Positions 15,926 through 24,270 of a stretch of 38,144 bases of DNA are shown here, in pieces (the stretch's first letter is position 1; every line of letters begins with the position of its first letter). The notes under the pieces are model-generated. The model ran no database searches. It saw only the letters and a program-made list of their open reading frames with translations, and had not been told where the DNA came from. The DNA is from Bacteroidota bacterium (GTDB lineage Bacteria; Bacteroidota; Bacteroidia; Sphingobacteriales; Sphingobacteriaceae): NCBI GenBank assembly GCA_013286565.1, contig JABDFM010000028.1, forward strand, positions 1 through 38,144, given 5' to 3'. Made by a program: the position numbers and the translations under genes.

Positions 15926-17647
15926 ATGATTAAAACATTTATTGCTGCCATCCTTTGTCTGGGACTCTATTTTAATTCTCATGCGCAGGATATAATTCAG
16001 ACCAAACAATACCCAAAAAACTTTTTCCGCTACCCATTGGATCTGCCGCCAAGTACAGCAGGTTCTTTTGGCGAGTTAAGGCCAAACCACTTTCATTCCG
16101 GGCTTGATTTTAAAACCAACGGGCGCACAGGTTATCCTGTCCATGCCGCCTATGATGGTTACGTTTCGCGCCTGCGAGTGCAGTTTGGAGGATTTGGTAA
16201 TGCCATTTACATCACCCATCCTAATGGTTTTACCACGGTTTACGGGCATATCGAACGTTTCAGCCCTGAGTTGGAAAAATTAGTGCGGGATCAGCAGTAC
16301 CTGCAACAAAGTTTTGAGATTGATTTTAATTTGCTGCCGCTACAGGTACAATACTGTAAGGACGATGTTATCGCCTGGTCGGGTAATGCCGGAGCATCAG
16401 AAGGGCCGCACCTGCATTTCGAGATCAGGGATACCGAAACAGAGCAAACCATCAACCCACAACTTTTTGGTTTAACCATACCTGATAAAATTCCGCCTAC
16501 GCTTGGTATGATATGTATATATCATTTAGGCGACGGCCCGTTCAGCGAAAAAACACCGCGGCAATTTATGGCAGTAGCCGGGGCAGCAGGGCATTATCAT
16601 TTAACCAAACCACAGGTGATCAATGTAAGCGGCGAAACCGGTTTCGGCATCACAGCTACGGATATGAACAGCACCTCGTTCAATCACAACGGCATCTATT
16701 CTATCGAACTAAAACTGGATGGGGCAACGGTTTACACCTTCGCGGCGGAGCGTTTTGCTTTCGACCAAACACATGCTATTAACGCTTATATCGATTATCC
16801 CACGTTTTTGAAGTCGCACCATTTCATACAAAAATGTTTCATACTGCCGGGAAGCAAAATATCGCTATATCCTCAATCCATCAATCGCGGGGTGATCAAT
16901 TTTAATGATAACGCCGCGCACGACGTGGAATATGTGGTAAAGGATATTGCAGGCAATACCTCATCCTTAAAAATAAAAGTAAAATCGAGCCCTGCTAAAC
17001 CTGCTGACCCGGCCAGCATCGTTAACACCAATAACACGCGCTTTCATTACGACAAGCAAAATGAGTTCAGTAATGATAAAATAAAAGTGATTATCCCGCC
17101 AGGTAACTTGTATGACGATCTCGACTTCACCTACGCTACCCTGCCCGAAAAACCCGGTGCTTTTTCGGTTATCCACCGCATCCATAACCGTTTTACGCCA
17201 ATCAATGATCATTATGAATTGTGGATAAAGCCCGATAATACCATTGGCAAATACATGGGCAAAGCGGTAATTGTAAGTACTGACGGCGCTTGCGAGGGTG
17301 GAACTTATGTGGACGGTTATATTAAAGCCGATGCCCGTACCTTTGGCGATTTCTACATTAAACTGGATACCGTGCCCCCGGTGATTCATCCATTGGATAT
17401 CAAAAACGGCAGTAACATGGCCAAGCTAAAGCGCATAACGTTAAAGATAGGCGATAACCTGTCGGGGATTAAAAGTTACACGGGTAAAATTGACGGCAAA
17501 TGGGTTTTAATGGAATGGGATTTTAAAACAAAGGTTTTAAGTTATAAATTTGATAACACGATAGCACCCGGCAAACATCAATTTGATTTAACGGTTACTG
17601 ATAATAAGGACAACACTTCACAATTCAACGCAAGTTTTTTTAAGTAA
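15926..17647 (+). CDS. M23 family metallopeptidase (LytM domain), secreted
   Basis: The product is a periplasmic or surface zinc peptidase of the peptidoglycan-hydrolase fold. A Sec signal peptide spans residues 1-20 (ending SHA-QD). The LytM domain is near the N-terminus (about 40-185) with both zinc motifs intact: H57-x3-D61 (HSGLD) and H162-L-H164 (PHLHFEI). The remaining 390 residues form beta-rich domains with Ig/Big-like strands. They include two short stretches of related sequence, VEYVVKDIAGNTSSLKIKV and KHQFDLTVTDNKDNTSQF. Because the zinc ligands are complete it should be active, unlike many degenerate EnvC-type members. It is in one operon with the FAH gene upstream and bcp 1 nt downstream. 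Confidence 0.92.
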   Translation: MIKTFIAAILCLGLYFNSHAQDIIQTKQYPKNFFRYPLDLPPSTAGSFGELRPNHFHSGLDFKTNGRTGYPVHAAYDGYVSRLRVQFGGFGNAIYITHPNGFTTVYGHIERFSPELEKLVRDQQYLQQSFEIDFNLLPLQVQYCKDDVIAWSGNAGASEGPHLHFEIRDTETEQTINPQLFGLTIPDKIPPTLGMICIYHLGDGPFSEKTPRQFMAVAGAAGHYHLTKPQVINVSGETGFGITATDMNSTSFNHNGIYSIELKLDGATVYTFAAERFAFDQTHAINAYIDYPTFLKSHHFIQKCFILPGSKISLYPQSINRGVINFNDNAAHDVEYVVKDIAGNTSSLKIKVKSSPAKPADPASIVNTNNTRFHYDKQNEFSNDKIKVIIPPGNLYDDLDFTYATLPEKPGAFSVIHRIHNRFTPINDHYELWIKPDNTIGKYMGKAVIVSTDGACEGGTYVDGYIKADARTFGDFYIKLDTVPPVIHPLDIKNGSNMAKLKRITLKIGDNLSGIKSYTGKIDGKWVLMEWDFKTKVLSYKFDNTIAPGKHQFDLTVTDNKDNTSQFNASFFK

Positions 17648-17648
17648 T

Positions 17649-18110
17649 ATGGCCAGACCAAATGTGGGCGAAAAAGCCCCTGAATTCAGCGCAAAAGATC
17701 AAAACGGTAAAACTGTTTCCCTTGCCGATTTTAAAGGCAAAACAGTGATACTATACTTTTATCCAAAGGATGATACCCCCGGGTGCACTGCCGAGGCTTG
17801 CAGTTTCAGGGACAATTACCAATCGTTGGTTGGCAAAGGTTTCGCGGTGATCGGTGTAAGTATCGATGACGAAAAGTCGCATAAAAAATTTGAAAAGAAA
17901 TACAGCTTGCCGTTCCCGCTGATAGCCGATCCTGATAAGAAAATCGTGGAAGCTTATGGCCTATGGGTAGAAAAAAACATGTATGGCAGAAAGTATATGG
18001 GCACCGCCCGTACCACTTTTTTAATTGATGGCAACGGGGTGATCACCCATGTGATAGATAAAGTAGATAACCAGGGTGCATCACAACAGGTAATTGATTT
18101 GTTACAATAA
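17649..18110 (+). CDS. bcp: Thioredoxin-dependent thiol peroxidase (Bcp peroxiredoxin)
   Basis: An atypical 2-Cys peroxiredoxin of the BCP/PrxQ group that reduces peroxides with thioredoxin as electron donor. The peroxidatic C46 in PKDDTPGCTAEAC and resolving C51 have the C-x4-C spacing of PrxQ. The catalytic Thr and Arg are present (T43; R119 region in MGTARTTFLID). Length of 153 aa is typical. It is the last gene of the FAH-M23-bcp cluster, 1 nt after the M23 stop. The window also holds trxA at 30.2 kb, a plausible redox partner. Confidence 0.95.
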   Translation: MARPNVGEKAPEFSAKDQNGKTVSLADFKGKTVILYFYPKDDTPGCTAEACSFRDNYQSLVGKGFAVIGVSIDDEKSHKKFEKKYSLPFPLIADPDKKIVEAYGLWVEKNMYGRKYMGTARTTFLIDGNGVITHVIDKVDNQGASQQVIDLLQ

Positions 18111-18163
18111 GTAAATTATATCTATTTTAGCCAAAAATAGGAATAAAAGATAAATAGGATTAC

Positions 18164-18718
18164 ATGTCGGTACAGGTTGATGATGCAGAGATATTACGCA
18201 AATTCCAGGATGAAAAAACCCGGAACGAGGCATTTAACCTGCTATTAAAAAAATACCAGCAAAAACTTTACTGGCATATCCGCCGCATGGTAGTTGATCA
18301 TGATGATGCGGATGATTTGATACAGGATACCTTTGTTAAGGTGTGGAAAAACCTGCCGGGCTTTCGCAATGATGCCCAGTTATATACCTGGATGTACCGT
18401 ATCGCTACTAATGAGTGCATTACTTTTCTGAATAAGAAAAAACAAAAGAATAATATCCCGCTGGATGATGTGGCTTATGAACTGGCTGATACCTTAGCCG
18501 ATTCAAGCTATTTCAATGGCGACCAGGCCCAGCTGAAATTGCAGCAGGCTATTTTAACACTACCCGAAAAACAACGGCTGGTGTTTAATATGAAGTATTA
18601 TGATGATATGAAATACGAGGAGATGTCGGATGTGCTGGGCACGAGCGTAGGCGCATTAAAGGCATCCTTTCACCTGGCTGTAAAAAAAATTGAAGCATTT
18701 TTAATATCGAGAGATTAA
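18164..18718 (+). CDS. ECF-type RNA polymerase sigma factor
   Basis: A group IV sigma-70 factor of 184 residues. Region 2 (about 25-95) includes DADDLIQDTFVKVWKNL and YTWMYRIATNECITFLNKKK, which bind core and the -10 element. A linker of about 30 residues follows. Region 4 (about 125-180) has LPEKQRLVFNMKYYDDMKYEEMSDVLGTS with its helix-turn-helix for the -35 element. Sigma region 1.1 and 3 are absent. The next two genes, a repeat-bearing single-pass membrane protein and a CpxP-like periplasmic protein, form the usual regulator/sensor context. Transcription with the upstream bcp gene, 53 nt away, is possible but unproven. Confidence 0.95.
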   Translation: MSVQVDDAEILRKFQDEKTRNEAFNLLLKKYQQKLYWHIRRMVVDHDDADDLIQDTFVKVWKNLPGFRNDAQLYTWMYRIATNECITFLNKKKQKNNIPLDDVAYELADTLADSSYFNGDQAQLKLQQAILTLPEKQRLVFNMKYYDDMKYEEMSDVLGTSVGALKASFHLAVKKIEAFLISRD

Positions 18719-18768
18719 ATTTAAATTTATTTTAAACCTTTGGGTATGACTTTCATCTATATAAAGAT

Positions 18769-19509
18769 ATGAACAGCGAGAAAGAAAGTAGGGAATGGCT
18801 GAATGATTATATGTCACTTAAACAGGTTAATCCAAATAACCCGTTTACAGTGCCTGAAGGCTATTTTGATCAGTTGGATCAGCAAATCGTGTCCTATGTT
18901 AAGTTAGATGAATTAAAAAAAAGCTCCGATGAGCAGGGCTATACTGTGCCCGAAAATTATTTCGAAGAATTAAGCGATAACATACAGGCCAGGATAAAAG
19001 TAGAAGAAGCTTTAAATAAAGAAGCTACAGGTTTTGAAGTGCCCGAGGGTTATTTTGATAATCTGTCACAACAAATAGAAAGCAGGATTTTTGTAGAAGA
19101 AGCTTTAAACGAAAAAGACGAAGCATTTACAGTACCTCAAGATTACTTTAACCAGCTTAGTGAAAATATTCTGGAGAAAACAATCAGGCAGGAGACAGCT
19201 AAACCTAAAGGTGTTATCAGGCACTTATTTTCATCAGTTGCATTTAAATATGCTACTGCTGCCTGCCTTACCCTGATTATTGGCGGAACATTATTTATCA
19301 GCAAAAATACCCCCAATGCGGTAGAGGACCATAACCAGTCATTTTTACATAAGTCGTTATCGGCTATCCCGATTGGCGAAATTCAGAGCTACCTGCAATT
19401 AAATGCCGATGCAAGTGATACCCGTACATTAATTGACGAAAGCAAACAAGTTAACGCGGATAATTTAAGTAATGATCTGCAGGATGAATTAGATAGTACC
19501 AGCCAGTAA
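18769..19509 (+). CDS. Membrane protein with four 31-residue VPxxYF repeats, putative anti-sigma factor
   Basis: Not matched to a named domain. The N-terminal half contains four regular repeats beginning FTVPEGYFDQL (26), YTVPENYFEEL (58), FEVPEGYFDNL (89) and FTVPQDYFNQL (120), spaced 31-32 residues and each followed by an amphipathic acidic helix. One membrane helix lies at about 160-177, so repeats should be cytoplasmic and the last 70 residues periplasmic. That topology, plus the position 50 bp after an ECF sigma gene, fits an anti-sigma factor. There is no zinc-binding HxxxCxxC motif, so it would not be a ZAS-type anti-sigma factor. GTAGAAGAAGCTTTAAA appears twice in the DNA, indicating recent repeat duplication. 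Confidence 0.75.
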   Translation: MNSEKESREWLNDYMSLKQVNPNNPFTVPEGYFDQLDQQIVSYVKLDELKKSSDEQGYTVPENYFEELSDNIQARIKVEEALNKEATGFEVPEGYFDNLSQQIESRIFVEEALNEKDEAFTVPQDYFNQLSENILEKTIRQETAKPKGVIRHLFSSVAFKYATAACLTLIIGGTLFISKNTPNAVEDHNQSFLHKSLSAIPIGEIQSYLQLNADASDTRTLIDESKQVNADNLSNDLQDELDSTSQ

Positions 19510-19510
19510 T

Positions 19511-20002
19511 ATGTATAAGTTGACCAGATATATTTTTGTTATTTTCTTGCTGGTCATCGGATGCAAAACATTCGCACAGCGCCCGCGGGTAATTTTCCGC
19601 CGCCCACCCAACCTCGAGCAAAGGGTGATCAGGCAACAGAACAGCGTAAGCAGGGTTGAGGCTGTAAGGGAAACCTATATCGGTCAGCGGCTTAGCCTTA
19701 CTTCTGATGAATCCCAAAAATTCTGGCCGATATACCGCCGTTACCAGGACGCGCTTAAAGAGGTAAGAAAGAAAAAACGGCTCAATAATTCCAGCGCCCA
19801 GGCCAACGGTACCGAGCAAATAAATAAGGAACTGTATTATGAAAGTGAGCTGGTAAACATCCGCAAATTTTATACTGATGAGTTCCTGAAGATATTACCC
19901 CCCGACAAGGTGAGCATGATGTTTAAAAGTGAACGTGAGTTTAACGACGAACTGATCAAGCAGCTAACCGAGCGCAGCGAACCGGTGAAAACTAATCCCT
20001 AA
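19511..20002 (+). CDS. CpxP/Spy-like periplasmic protein, putative
   Basis: The product has a signal peptide (about 1-22, VFLLVIG-C18 then FAQ; a lipobox-like GC is seen but weak) followed by a mainly helical mature domain. The segment LSLTSDESQKFWPIYRRY (61-78) resembles the LTxxQ motif of CpxP, Spy and ZraP, periplasmic stress chaperones or sensors. Long charged helices follow (about 78-90 and 105-155). It starts 1 nt after the putative anti-sigma gene and likely acts in the same envelope-stress circuit. A strong terminator follows. The family link is moderate because the second LTxxQ motif is only loosely recognisable. Confidence 0.6.
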   Translation: MYKLTRYIFVIFLLVIGCKTFAQRPRVIFRRPPNLEQRVIRQQNSVSRVEAVRETYIGQRLSLTSDESQKFWPIYRRYQDALKEVRKKKRLNNSSAQANGTEQINKELYYESELVNIRKFYTDEFLKILPPDKVSMMFKSEREFNDELIKQLTERSEPVKTNP

Positions 20003-20022
20003 AGCCGAAAACGATATTTAAT

Positions 20023-20054
20023 AAAGGCTTGCATACCTAAGTGTGCAAGCCTTT
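20023..20054 (+). terminator. Rho-independent terminator of the sigma-factor operon
   Basis: AAAGGCTTGCA (20023-20033) and TGCAAGCCTTT (20044-20054) form a perfect 11-bp stem with a 10-nt loop, followed by GTTATTTTT. It ends the sigma/repeat-protein/CpxP-like unit. Its T-tract merges with the promoter element of the aminotransferase. Confidence 0.8.
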
Positions 20055-20056
20055 GT

Positions 20057-20064
20057 TATTTTTG
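20057..20064 (+). promoter_or_regulatory. Bacteroidota -7 promoter element (TATTTTTG), near-leaderless
   Basis: Exact TAnnTTTG only 4 bp from the ATG at 20069. With the usual 5-9 nt distance, transcription would begin at or next to the start codon, giving a leaderless message. It overlaps the terminator T-run, so the match may be partly coincidental. Confidence 0.4.
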
Positions 20065-20068
20065 CACT

Positions 20069-21259
20069 ATGCTTACACTTCGTCAGCTTTTTTTGGCTAA
20101 TAACGCGCAAACTACCGATTTTCCTTTATTGCTTGAGTTTAAACGTGCCGAAGGCGTTTATCTATACGATATAGCAGGCAAGGCTTATATCGACCTGATA
20201 TCCGGGATAGGTGTAAGCAGCCTGGGGCATGGCAATCCAAAGGTGATCAACGCCATTAAGGATCAAGTGGACAAATACATGCACCTGATGGTTTATGGTG
20301 AATATGTGCAAACGCCACAGGTACGTTTTGCCGAAAAACTGGTTTCGTTATTACCCGACCACTTAAACTCGGTTTATTTTGTCAACTCCGGCGCCGAAGC
20401 AATAGAAGGCGCACTCAAACTGGCCAAGCGCTTTACCGGGCGAAGCCAGATCATTGCTTGTCATCACTCCTATCATGGCAGTACACATGGCGCGCTAAGT
20501 GTAATGGGCAACGAAGAATATAAGCAAGCTTACCGACCCTTATTGCCGGGCGTAAATTTCATCCGCTTCAATCAGCCGGATGACCTGCATTTAATAGACG
20601 AACAAACTGCCTGTGTAGTAATAGAAACCGTGCAGGGCGAGGCTGGTATCCGTGTACCGGATAAAACCTATATGCAGGCTTTACGAAAACGCTGTACGGA
20701 AACCGGCACATTATTAATATTAGATGAGATCCAGGCCGCTTTAGGGCGTACGGGAAAGCTGTTCGCATTTGAGCATTTTGATATTGTGCCTGATATATTG
20801 GTGCTGGCAAAGGCATTGGGCGGCGGTATGCCCATCGGCGCTTTTATCGCATCAAATGAGATCATGTCGTCTTTAAAAGAAAACCCCATACTCGGGCATA
20901 TCACCACTTTTGGCGGGCACCCGGTATGCTGTGCCGCCGGGCTGGCAGCGTTGGAAGTATTGCTGAATGAAAAACTAATCGAACAGGTGGATACTAAAGC
21001 AGCCCTGTTCTGCCAGTTATTGGTTCATCCCGCAATAAAAGAGGTTCGGGGGAAAGGGTTGATGCTGGCTGTTGAACTGGAAAGCTTTGAGATCAACAAA
21101 AAAATAATAGACCGCTGTATTGCCAACGGCATAATTGTCGACTGGTTCCTGCATTGCAGTAATTCCATGAGGATAGCACCTCCTTTAATTATCAGCCATG
21201 ACGAGATCAGGCAAGCCTGTGCAGTGATTTTGGAGGCAATCAATCATTACTGCGTATAA
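20069..21259 (+). CDS. Class III PLP-dependent aminotransferase (ArgD/acetylornithine-type)
   Basis: A cytoplasmic fold-type I aminotransferase of about 396 aa. The Schiff-base lysine is K248 in LVLAKALGGGMPIGAF, the PLP-ring Asp is D219 in LDEIQAALGRTG, and the phosphate/ring contacts are SGAEA (107-111) and H136 in CHHSYHGS. The family includes acetylornithine, 4-aminobutyrate, ornithine and diaminobutyrate aminotransferases. Sequence alone does not distinguish them, and no arginine or polyamine genes are adjacent. It is monocistronic, bounded by a terminator upstream and a 299-bp gap downstream. Confidence 0.92.
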   Translation: MLTLRQLFLANNAQTTDFPLLLEFKRAEGVYLYDIAGKAYIDLISGIGVSSLGHGNPKVINAIKDQVDKYMHLMVYGEYVQTPQVRFAEKLVSLLPDHLNSVYFVNSGAEAIEGALKLAKRFTGRSQIIACHHSYHGSTHGALSVMGNEEYKQAYRPLLPGVNFIRFNQPDDLHLIDEQTACVVIETVQGEAGIRVPDKTYMQALRKRCTETGTLLILDEIQAALGRTGKLFAFEHFDIVPDILVLAKALGGGMPIGAFIASNEIMSSLKENPILGHITTFGGHPVCCAAGLAALEVLLNEKLIEQVDTKAALFCQLLVHPAIKEVRGKGLMLAVELESFEINKKIIDRCIANGIIVDWFLHCSNSMRIAPPLIISHDEIRQACAVILEAINHYCV

Positions 21260-21443
21260 ACAAATAAAGAGAGCAAGCTCTCCTTAAAATAACTATTAAC
21301 TGATCTTACATACTGAAATAAAGAACTTTTGGTTTAAACATTCAGTATCTGATTAACTGCGGCAAAAATAGGCACTCCTATTTTAAACTAATGTTATGAT
21401 TATGTGATGTAATATCTGCTAATTTTAATATACTAAAACATAG

Positions 21444-21539
21444 AACTCTCTGTGTTTCTCTGTGAAAATCTTCGTGCCCTTTGTGGTTAATTTTACCACA
21501 GAGATACACAAAGAAGCGGCACAAAGTTCACAGAGAGTT
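21444..21539. repeat. 96-bp inverted repeat of the 'CACAGAG' type
   Basis: Outer arms AACTCTCTGTG (21444-21454) and CACAGAGAGTT (21529-21539) are perfect. Inner arms include TGTGGTTA (21482-21489) and TTACCACA (21493-21500). The unit contains repeated TCTCTGTG / CACAGAGA words. It sits in the 299-bp gap between the aminotransferase and the Gluc_2-dh3 gene (convergent), whose remaining sequence at 21260-21443 shows nothing recognisable. Confidence 0.7.
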
Positions 21540-21558
21540 AAATGGGGATACTTATTTT

Positions 21559-22227
21559 CTATGCCTTTTTATCAAAACTCACACACTCTTTCAATTCCTT
21601 TTCGGTGTAAGCCATGTTATATTGTTTTAATACATCATCCGGCACGCCGTTCCATTGATTGGGGGTGTTACCCATATAGCCAACGTCCTTCACCCCTATT
21701 TCAGAAGTATAAAAACCGGTTGCCGTAAGATTGCGCATCAAATTAAAAAAAGAAACACCCTGGTGCATTTCGGGTTTGGCTTTTTTAGGCCAGGCTATCT
21801 CGTCAACCATTTCCATTTGCTGGGTATGGCTGCAATCTTTAAAAGCTTTATCAAAACGCTTGAGGCATTGCAGATCCAGCCAACGCAAGCCGCCGCGCAT
21901 GGGGGTTTGGTGCTCGGGCATATCCTTCACAATAAACTCGATAAAATCAGGCACTTTAGCATCCGATGCACTGCCGCTTACGGCGTCTTTCGGGATAATA
22001 ATATCACCCAACAGGGTAATGGTAGCCATTTCATTAGCAGTGAAGAATTTAGGCTGATCCATTACTTTTTTATCAGCCAGATTCTCCTCCGCCATCCTAT
22101 CAGGCTGATCGGGCGTTTTAGCCGCATCTTTATGTGTTTCTTTAACAGGCTGTTTGCAGGCATCCAGCAATACCGTGGCTGATACTCCGCCAATGATCAA
22201 AGCCTTAAGCGATTCTCTTCTATCCAT
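21559..22227 (-). CDS. Gluconate 2-dehydrogenase subunit 3 family protein, Tat-exported
   Basis: The small (gamma) subunit of membrane-associated GMC dehydrogenases. Its N-terminus carries a twin-arginine signal (MDRRESLKALIIGG) and a possible lipobox ending at C24 (VLLDAC), suggesting Tat export and lipid anchoring. The Gluc_2-dh3 region (about 60-215) contains FFTANEMATITLLGDIIIP and FIEFIVKDM, then GVSFFNLMRNLTATGFYTSEIG. It lies 10 bp after the GMC gene on the same strand. In related dehydrogenases this subunit is the export chaperone and partner for the FAD subunit, which itself lacks a signal, as seen here. No cytochrome subunit is adjacent. Confidence 0.9.
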   Translation of the reverse strand: MDRRESLKALIIGGVSATVLLDACKQPVKETHKDAAKTPDQPDRMAEENLADKKVMDQPKFFTANEMATITLLGDIIIPKDAVSGSASDAKVPDFIEFIVKDMPEHQTPMRGGLRWLDLQCLKRFDKAFKDCSHTQQMEMVDEIAWPKKAKPEMHQGVSFFNLMRNLTATGFYTSEIGVKDVGYMGNTPNQWNGVPDDVLKQYNMAYTEKELKECVSFDKKA

Positions 22228-22237
22228 GATAACCCGA

Positions 22238-23983
22238 TTAAATATTTTGTTTCTTTAATTCACCAATTATATATTCTGATGCACGCATCGATAGCGCCAG
22301 TATCGTCCAGGTAATATTTTTATCCGCCTGCGATACAAACTGCCCGCCATCCACACAAAATAGGTTTTTTACATCGTGCGACTGGCTGTATTTGTTCAGG
22401 GGTGATTTTTTAGGATCGTTACCCATACGTACCGTGCCCGCCTCATGAATGATATTACCAGGATTATGCAATCCGTATTTATTATGCGGCCCGTCATCGC
22501 CACCCCAGGTTACTACCGCGCCCATGCTATGTAATATCTCTTTAAAAGTCTCCTTCATGTGCTTAGCCTGGTTGATCTCGTAATCCGACCAATGGGTGTT
22601 AAAACGCAAAACAGGGATACCGTATTTATCCACTACATCCGGGTCAATCTCGCAATAGCTGTCTTCCCTTGCAATGCCTTCGCCACGCCCGGCCATGCCT
22701 ACATGCGCGCCGAAGAAATAACGGTAATCCTCTTTCAATGATGCGCCGTAACCTCCGGCTTCTTTTTGCTGACCTTTAATTTTGTAGGCACCGTTCAAAT
22801 TTTCGATCCCCCAGTTAAACCCATATAAAGGCATACCGAAACCACCGCCGTATTCAATATGATATCCCCGGGGAAAATCGAGTTTGTCTTTTTTGTTATC
22901 CAGCCACCATGGGGTATAAACGTGCATACCGCCCACGCCGTCTTCATTATAACGTTTACGATCGAATAGTTCAGGAATAATACCACCCATATCTGCTCCT
23001 GTGGAGTCATGCAGGTATTTACCGACAATTCCGCTCGAATTACCAATACCGTTAGGGTATCTGCTTGATTTTGAATTAAGCATCAGCCTGGCACTTTCGC
23101 ATGCGCTGGCCGCCAATATCACTGTACGCCCGAATACCTGGTATTCTTGCATATCCATCTTATTTACATAAGCTACGCCCGTAGCAAGGCCTTCCCTGTC
23201 AGTCAATACTTCCCGTGCCATGGCATTGGTGATCAGGTCCACATTGCCGGTAGCAACAGCAGGTTTCACCAGTACGGATGAGGAGGAGAAATCGCCATAT
23301 ATTTTACAGCTTCGTCCGCATTGCGCACAATAGAAACAAGCCTCGCGGTCTTTATTGATCTTTTTTGTCAGGATGGATAACCTCGACGGGATAACCGGGA
23401 TATTGATATTACCGGCAGCTTTTTTTATGAACAGTTCGTGCAGGCGCGGTTTTGGCGTTGGTAAAAATAGACCGTCCGGGTCATTATATAAACCTTCGTT
23501 GGTGCCAAAAACGCCGATCAGTTGATCTATTTTATCATAGTAGGGTTTTACATCTTCGTAGCCAATCGGCCAGTCATCCCCCAACCCATCAATACTGCGG
23601 CGTTTAAAATCCTTTGGGCCAAAACGGAGCGATATACGTCCCCAGTGATTGGTACGGCCGCCAACCATCCGTGCGCGCCACCACTCCCAGTTGCTATCCC
23701 CTTTTTGGGTGTAAGGCTCGCCGTCAATCTCCCATCCCCAGTAGCAGCCGTCAAAATCGCCGAATGGCCTGAATTTGGTGCTGGCACCCCTGCGCGGTGA
23801 ATCCCAGGGATTTTTTAATTGCGACGAGTTTTCGCGCGGGTCATAATTCGGCCCTGCCTCCAACAAACAAACTTTAAGCCCGGCATTGGCCAGCACATAA
23901 GCGGCCATGCCCCCTCCTGCTCCCGAACCCACTATAATGGCATCGTATTGTTTTGATTGCTTCTTGATCTGGATATCGTCCAT
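22238..23983 (-). CDS. GMC oxidoreductase with Cys-rich Fe-S-type motif (glucose/gluconate dehydrogenase-like)
   Basis: FAD-dependent alcohol or sugar dehydrogenase. The dinucleotide-binding GSGAGGG is at 19-25 and E42 binds the ribose. Active-site H513 lies in NIIHEAGTVRMG, and a C-terminal N556 (ADKNITWT) matches the usual His/Asn pair. Cysteines C216, C219, C222 and C226 (CFYCAQCGRSC) fall where bacterial FAD-glucose and fructose dehydrogenases hold a 3Fe-4S cluster. The arrangement CX2CX2CX3C would also suit 4Fe-4S binding. There is no signal peptide, so export probably depends on the Tat partner encoded 10 bp downstream. Sugar substrate is not determinable. Length of 581 aa is usual for the family. 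Confidence 0.92.
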   Translation of the reverse strand: MDDIQIKKQSKQYDAIIVGSGAGGGMAAYVLANAGLKVCLLEAGPNYDPRENSSQLKNPWDSPRRGASTKFRPFGDFDGCYWGWEIDGEPYTQKGDSNWEWWRARMVGGRTNHWGRISLRFGPKDFKRRSIDGLGDDWPIGYEDVKPYYDKIDQLIGVFGTNEGLYNDPDGLFLPTPKPRLHELFIKKAAGNINIPVIPSRLSILTKKINKDREACFYCAQCGRSCKIYGDFSSSSVLVKPAVATGNVDLITNAMAREVLTDREGLATGVAYVNKMDMQEYQVFGRTVILAASACESARLMLNSKSSRYPNGIGNSSGIVGKYLHDSTGADMGGIIPELFDRKRYNEDGVGGMHVYTPWWLDNKKDKLDFPRGYHIEYGGGFGMPLYGFNWGIENLNGAYKIKGQQKEAGGYGASLKEDYRYFFGAHVGMAGRGEGIAREDSYCEIDPDVVDKYGIPVLRFNTHWSDYEINQAKHMKETFKEILHSMGAVVTWGGDDGPHNKYGLHNPGNIIHEAGTVRMGNDPKKSPLNKYSQSHDVKNLFCVDGGQFVSQADKNITWTILALSMRASEYIIGELKKQNI

Positions 23984-24039
23984 GAAAATATTTTTTTAGA
24001 ATTTATGGTAATGCTTTTTAGTACTATAAGTGGCTCCTA

Positions 24040-24068
24040 CAAATCTACATTTTGATTTCATTTTTCAA
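24040..24068 (-). promoter_or_regulatory. Promoter of the GMC/Gluc_2-dh3 operon
   Basis: On the minus strand a -33 TTG (complement of 24066-24068) is followed after 18 bp by TAGATTTG (complement of 24040-24047), an exact TAnnTTTG. The leader would be about 50 nt. In the rest of the 287-bp divergent region no plus-strand TAnnTTTG was found for the glycosyltransferase gene. Confidence 0.6.
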
Positions 24069-24270
24069 AATCGTGACCTGTTATCAATTGTATTTAATTT
24101 GTTACTCCATCCGTATTGATCACTGCTTAATACAGCTATTATCGTGAAAATTTACAAAAAAACTACGTTATCGCAGGTATTAATGCACTTTTTTTAAGTC
24201 ACCGGTGTAAACAATACATACGCAATGGTGTTTATAAATTACATCTATCAATTAAACAACAGCATAATAA

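Noticed and set aside
16967..17389. 140-aa frame on the minus strand inside the M23 gene
   Set aside because: It is antisense to a certain coding region, with no motif or signal; a codon-composition shadow.
21462..21728. 88-aa plus-strand frame after the aminotransferase
   Set aside because: It begins inside the CACAGAG inverted repeat and runs antisense into the Gluc_2-dh3 gene.
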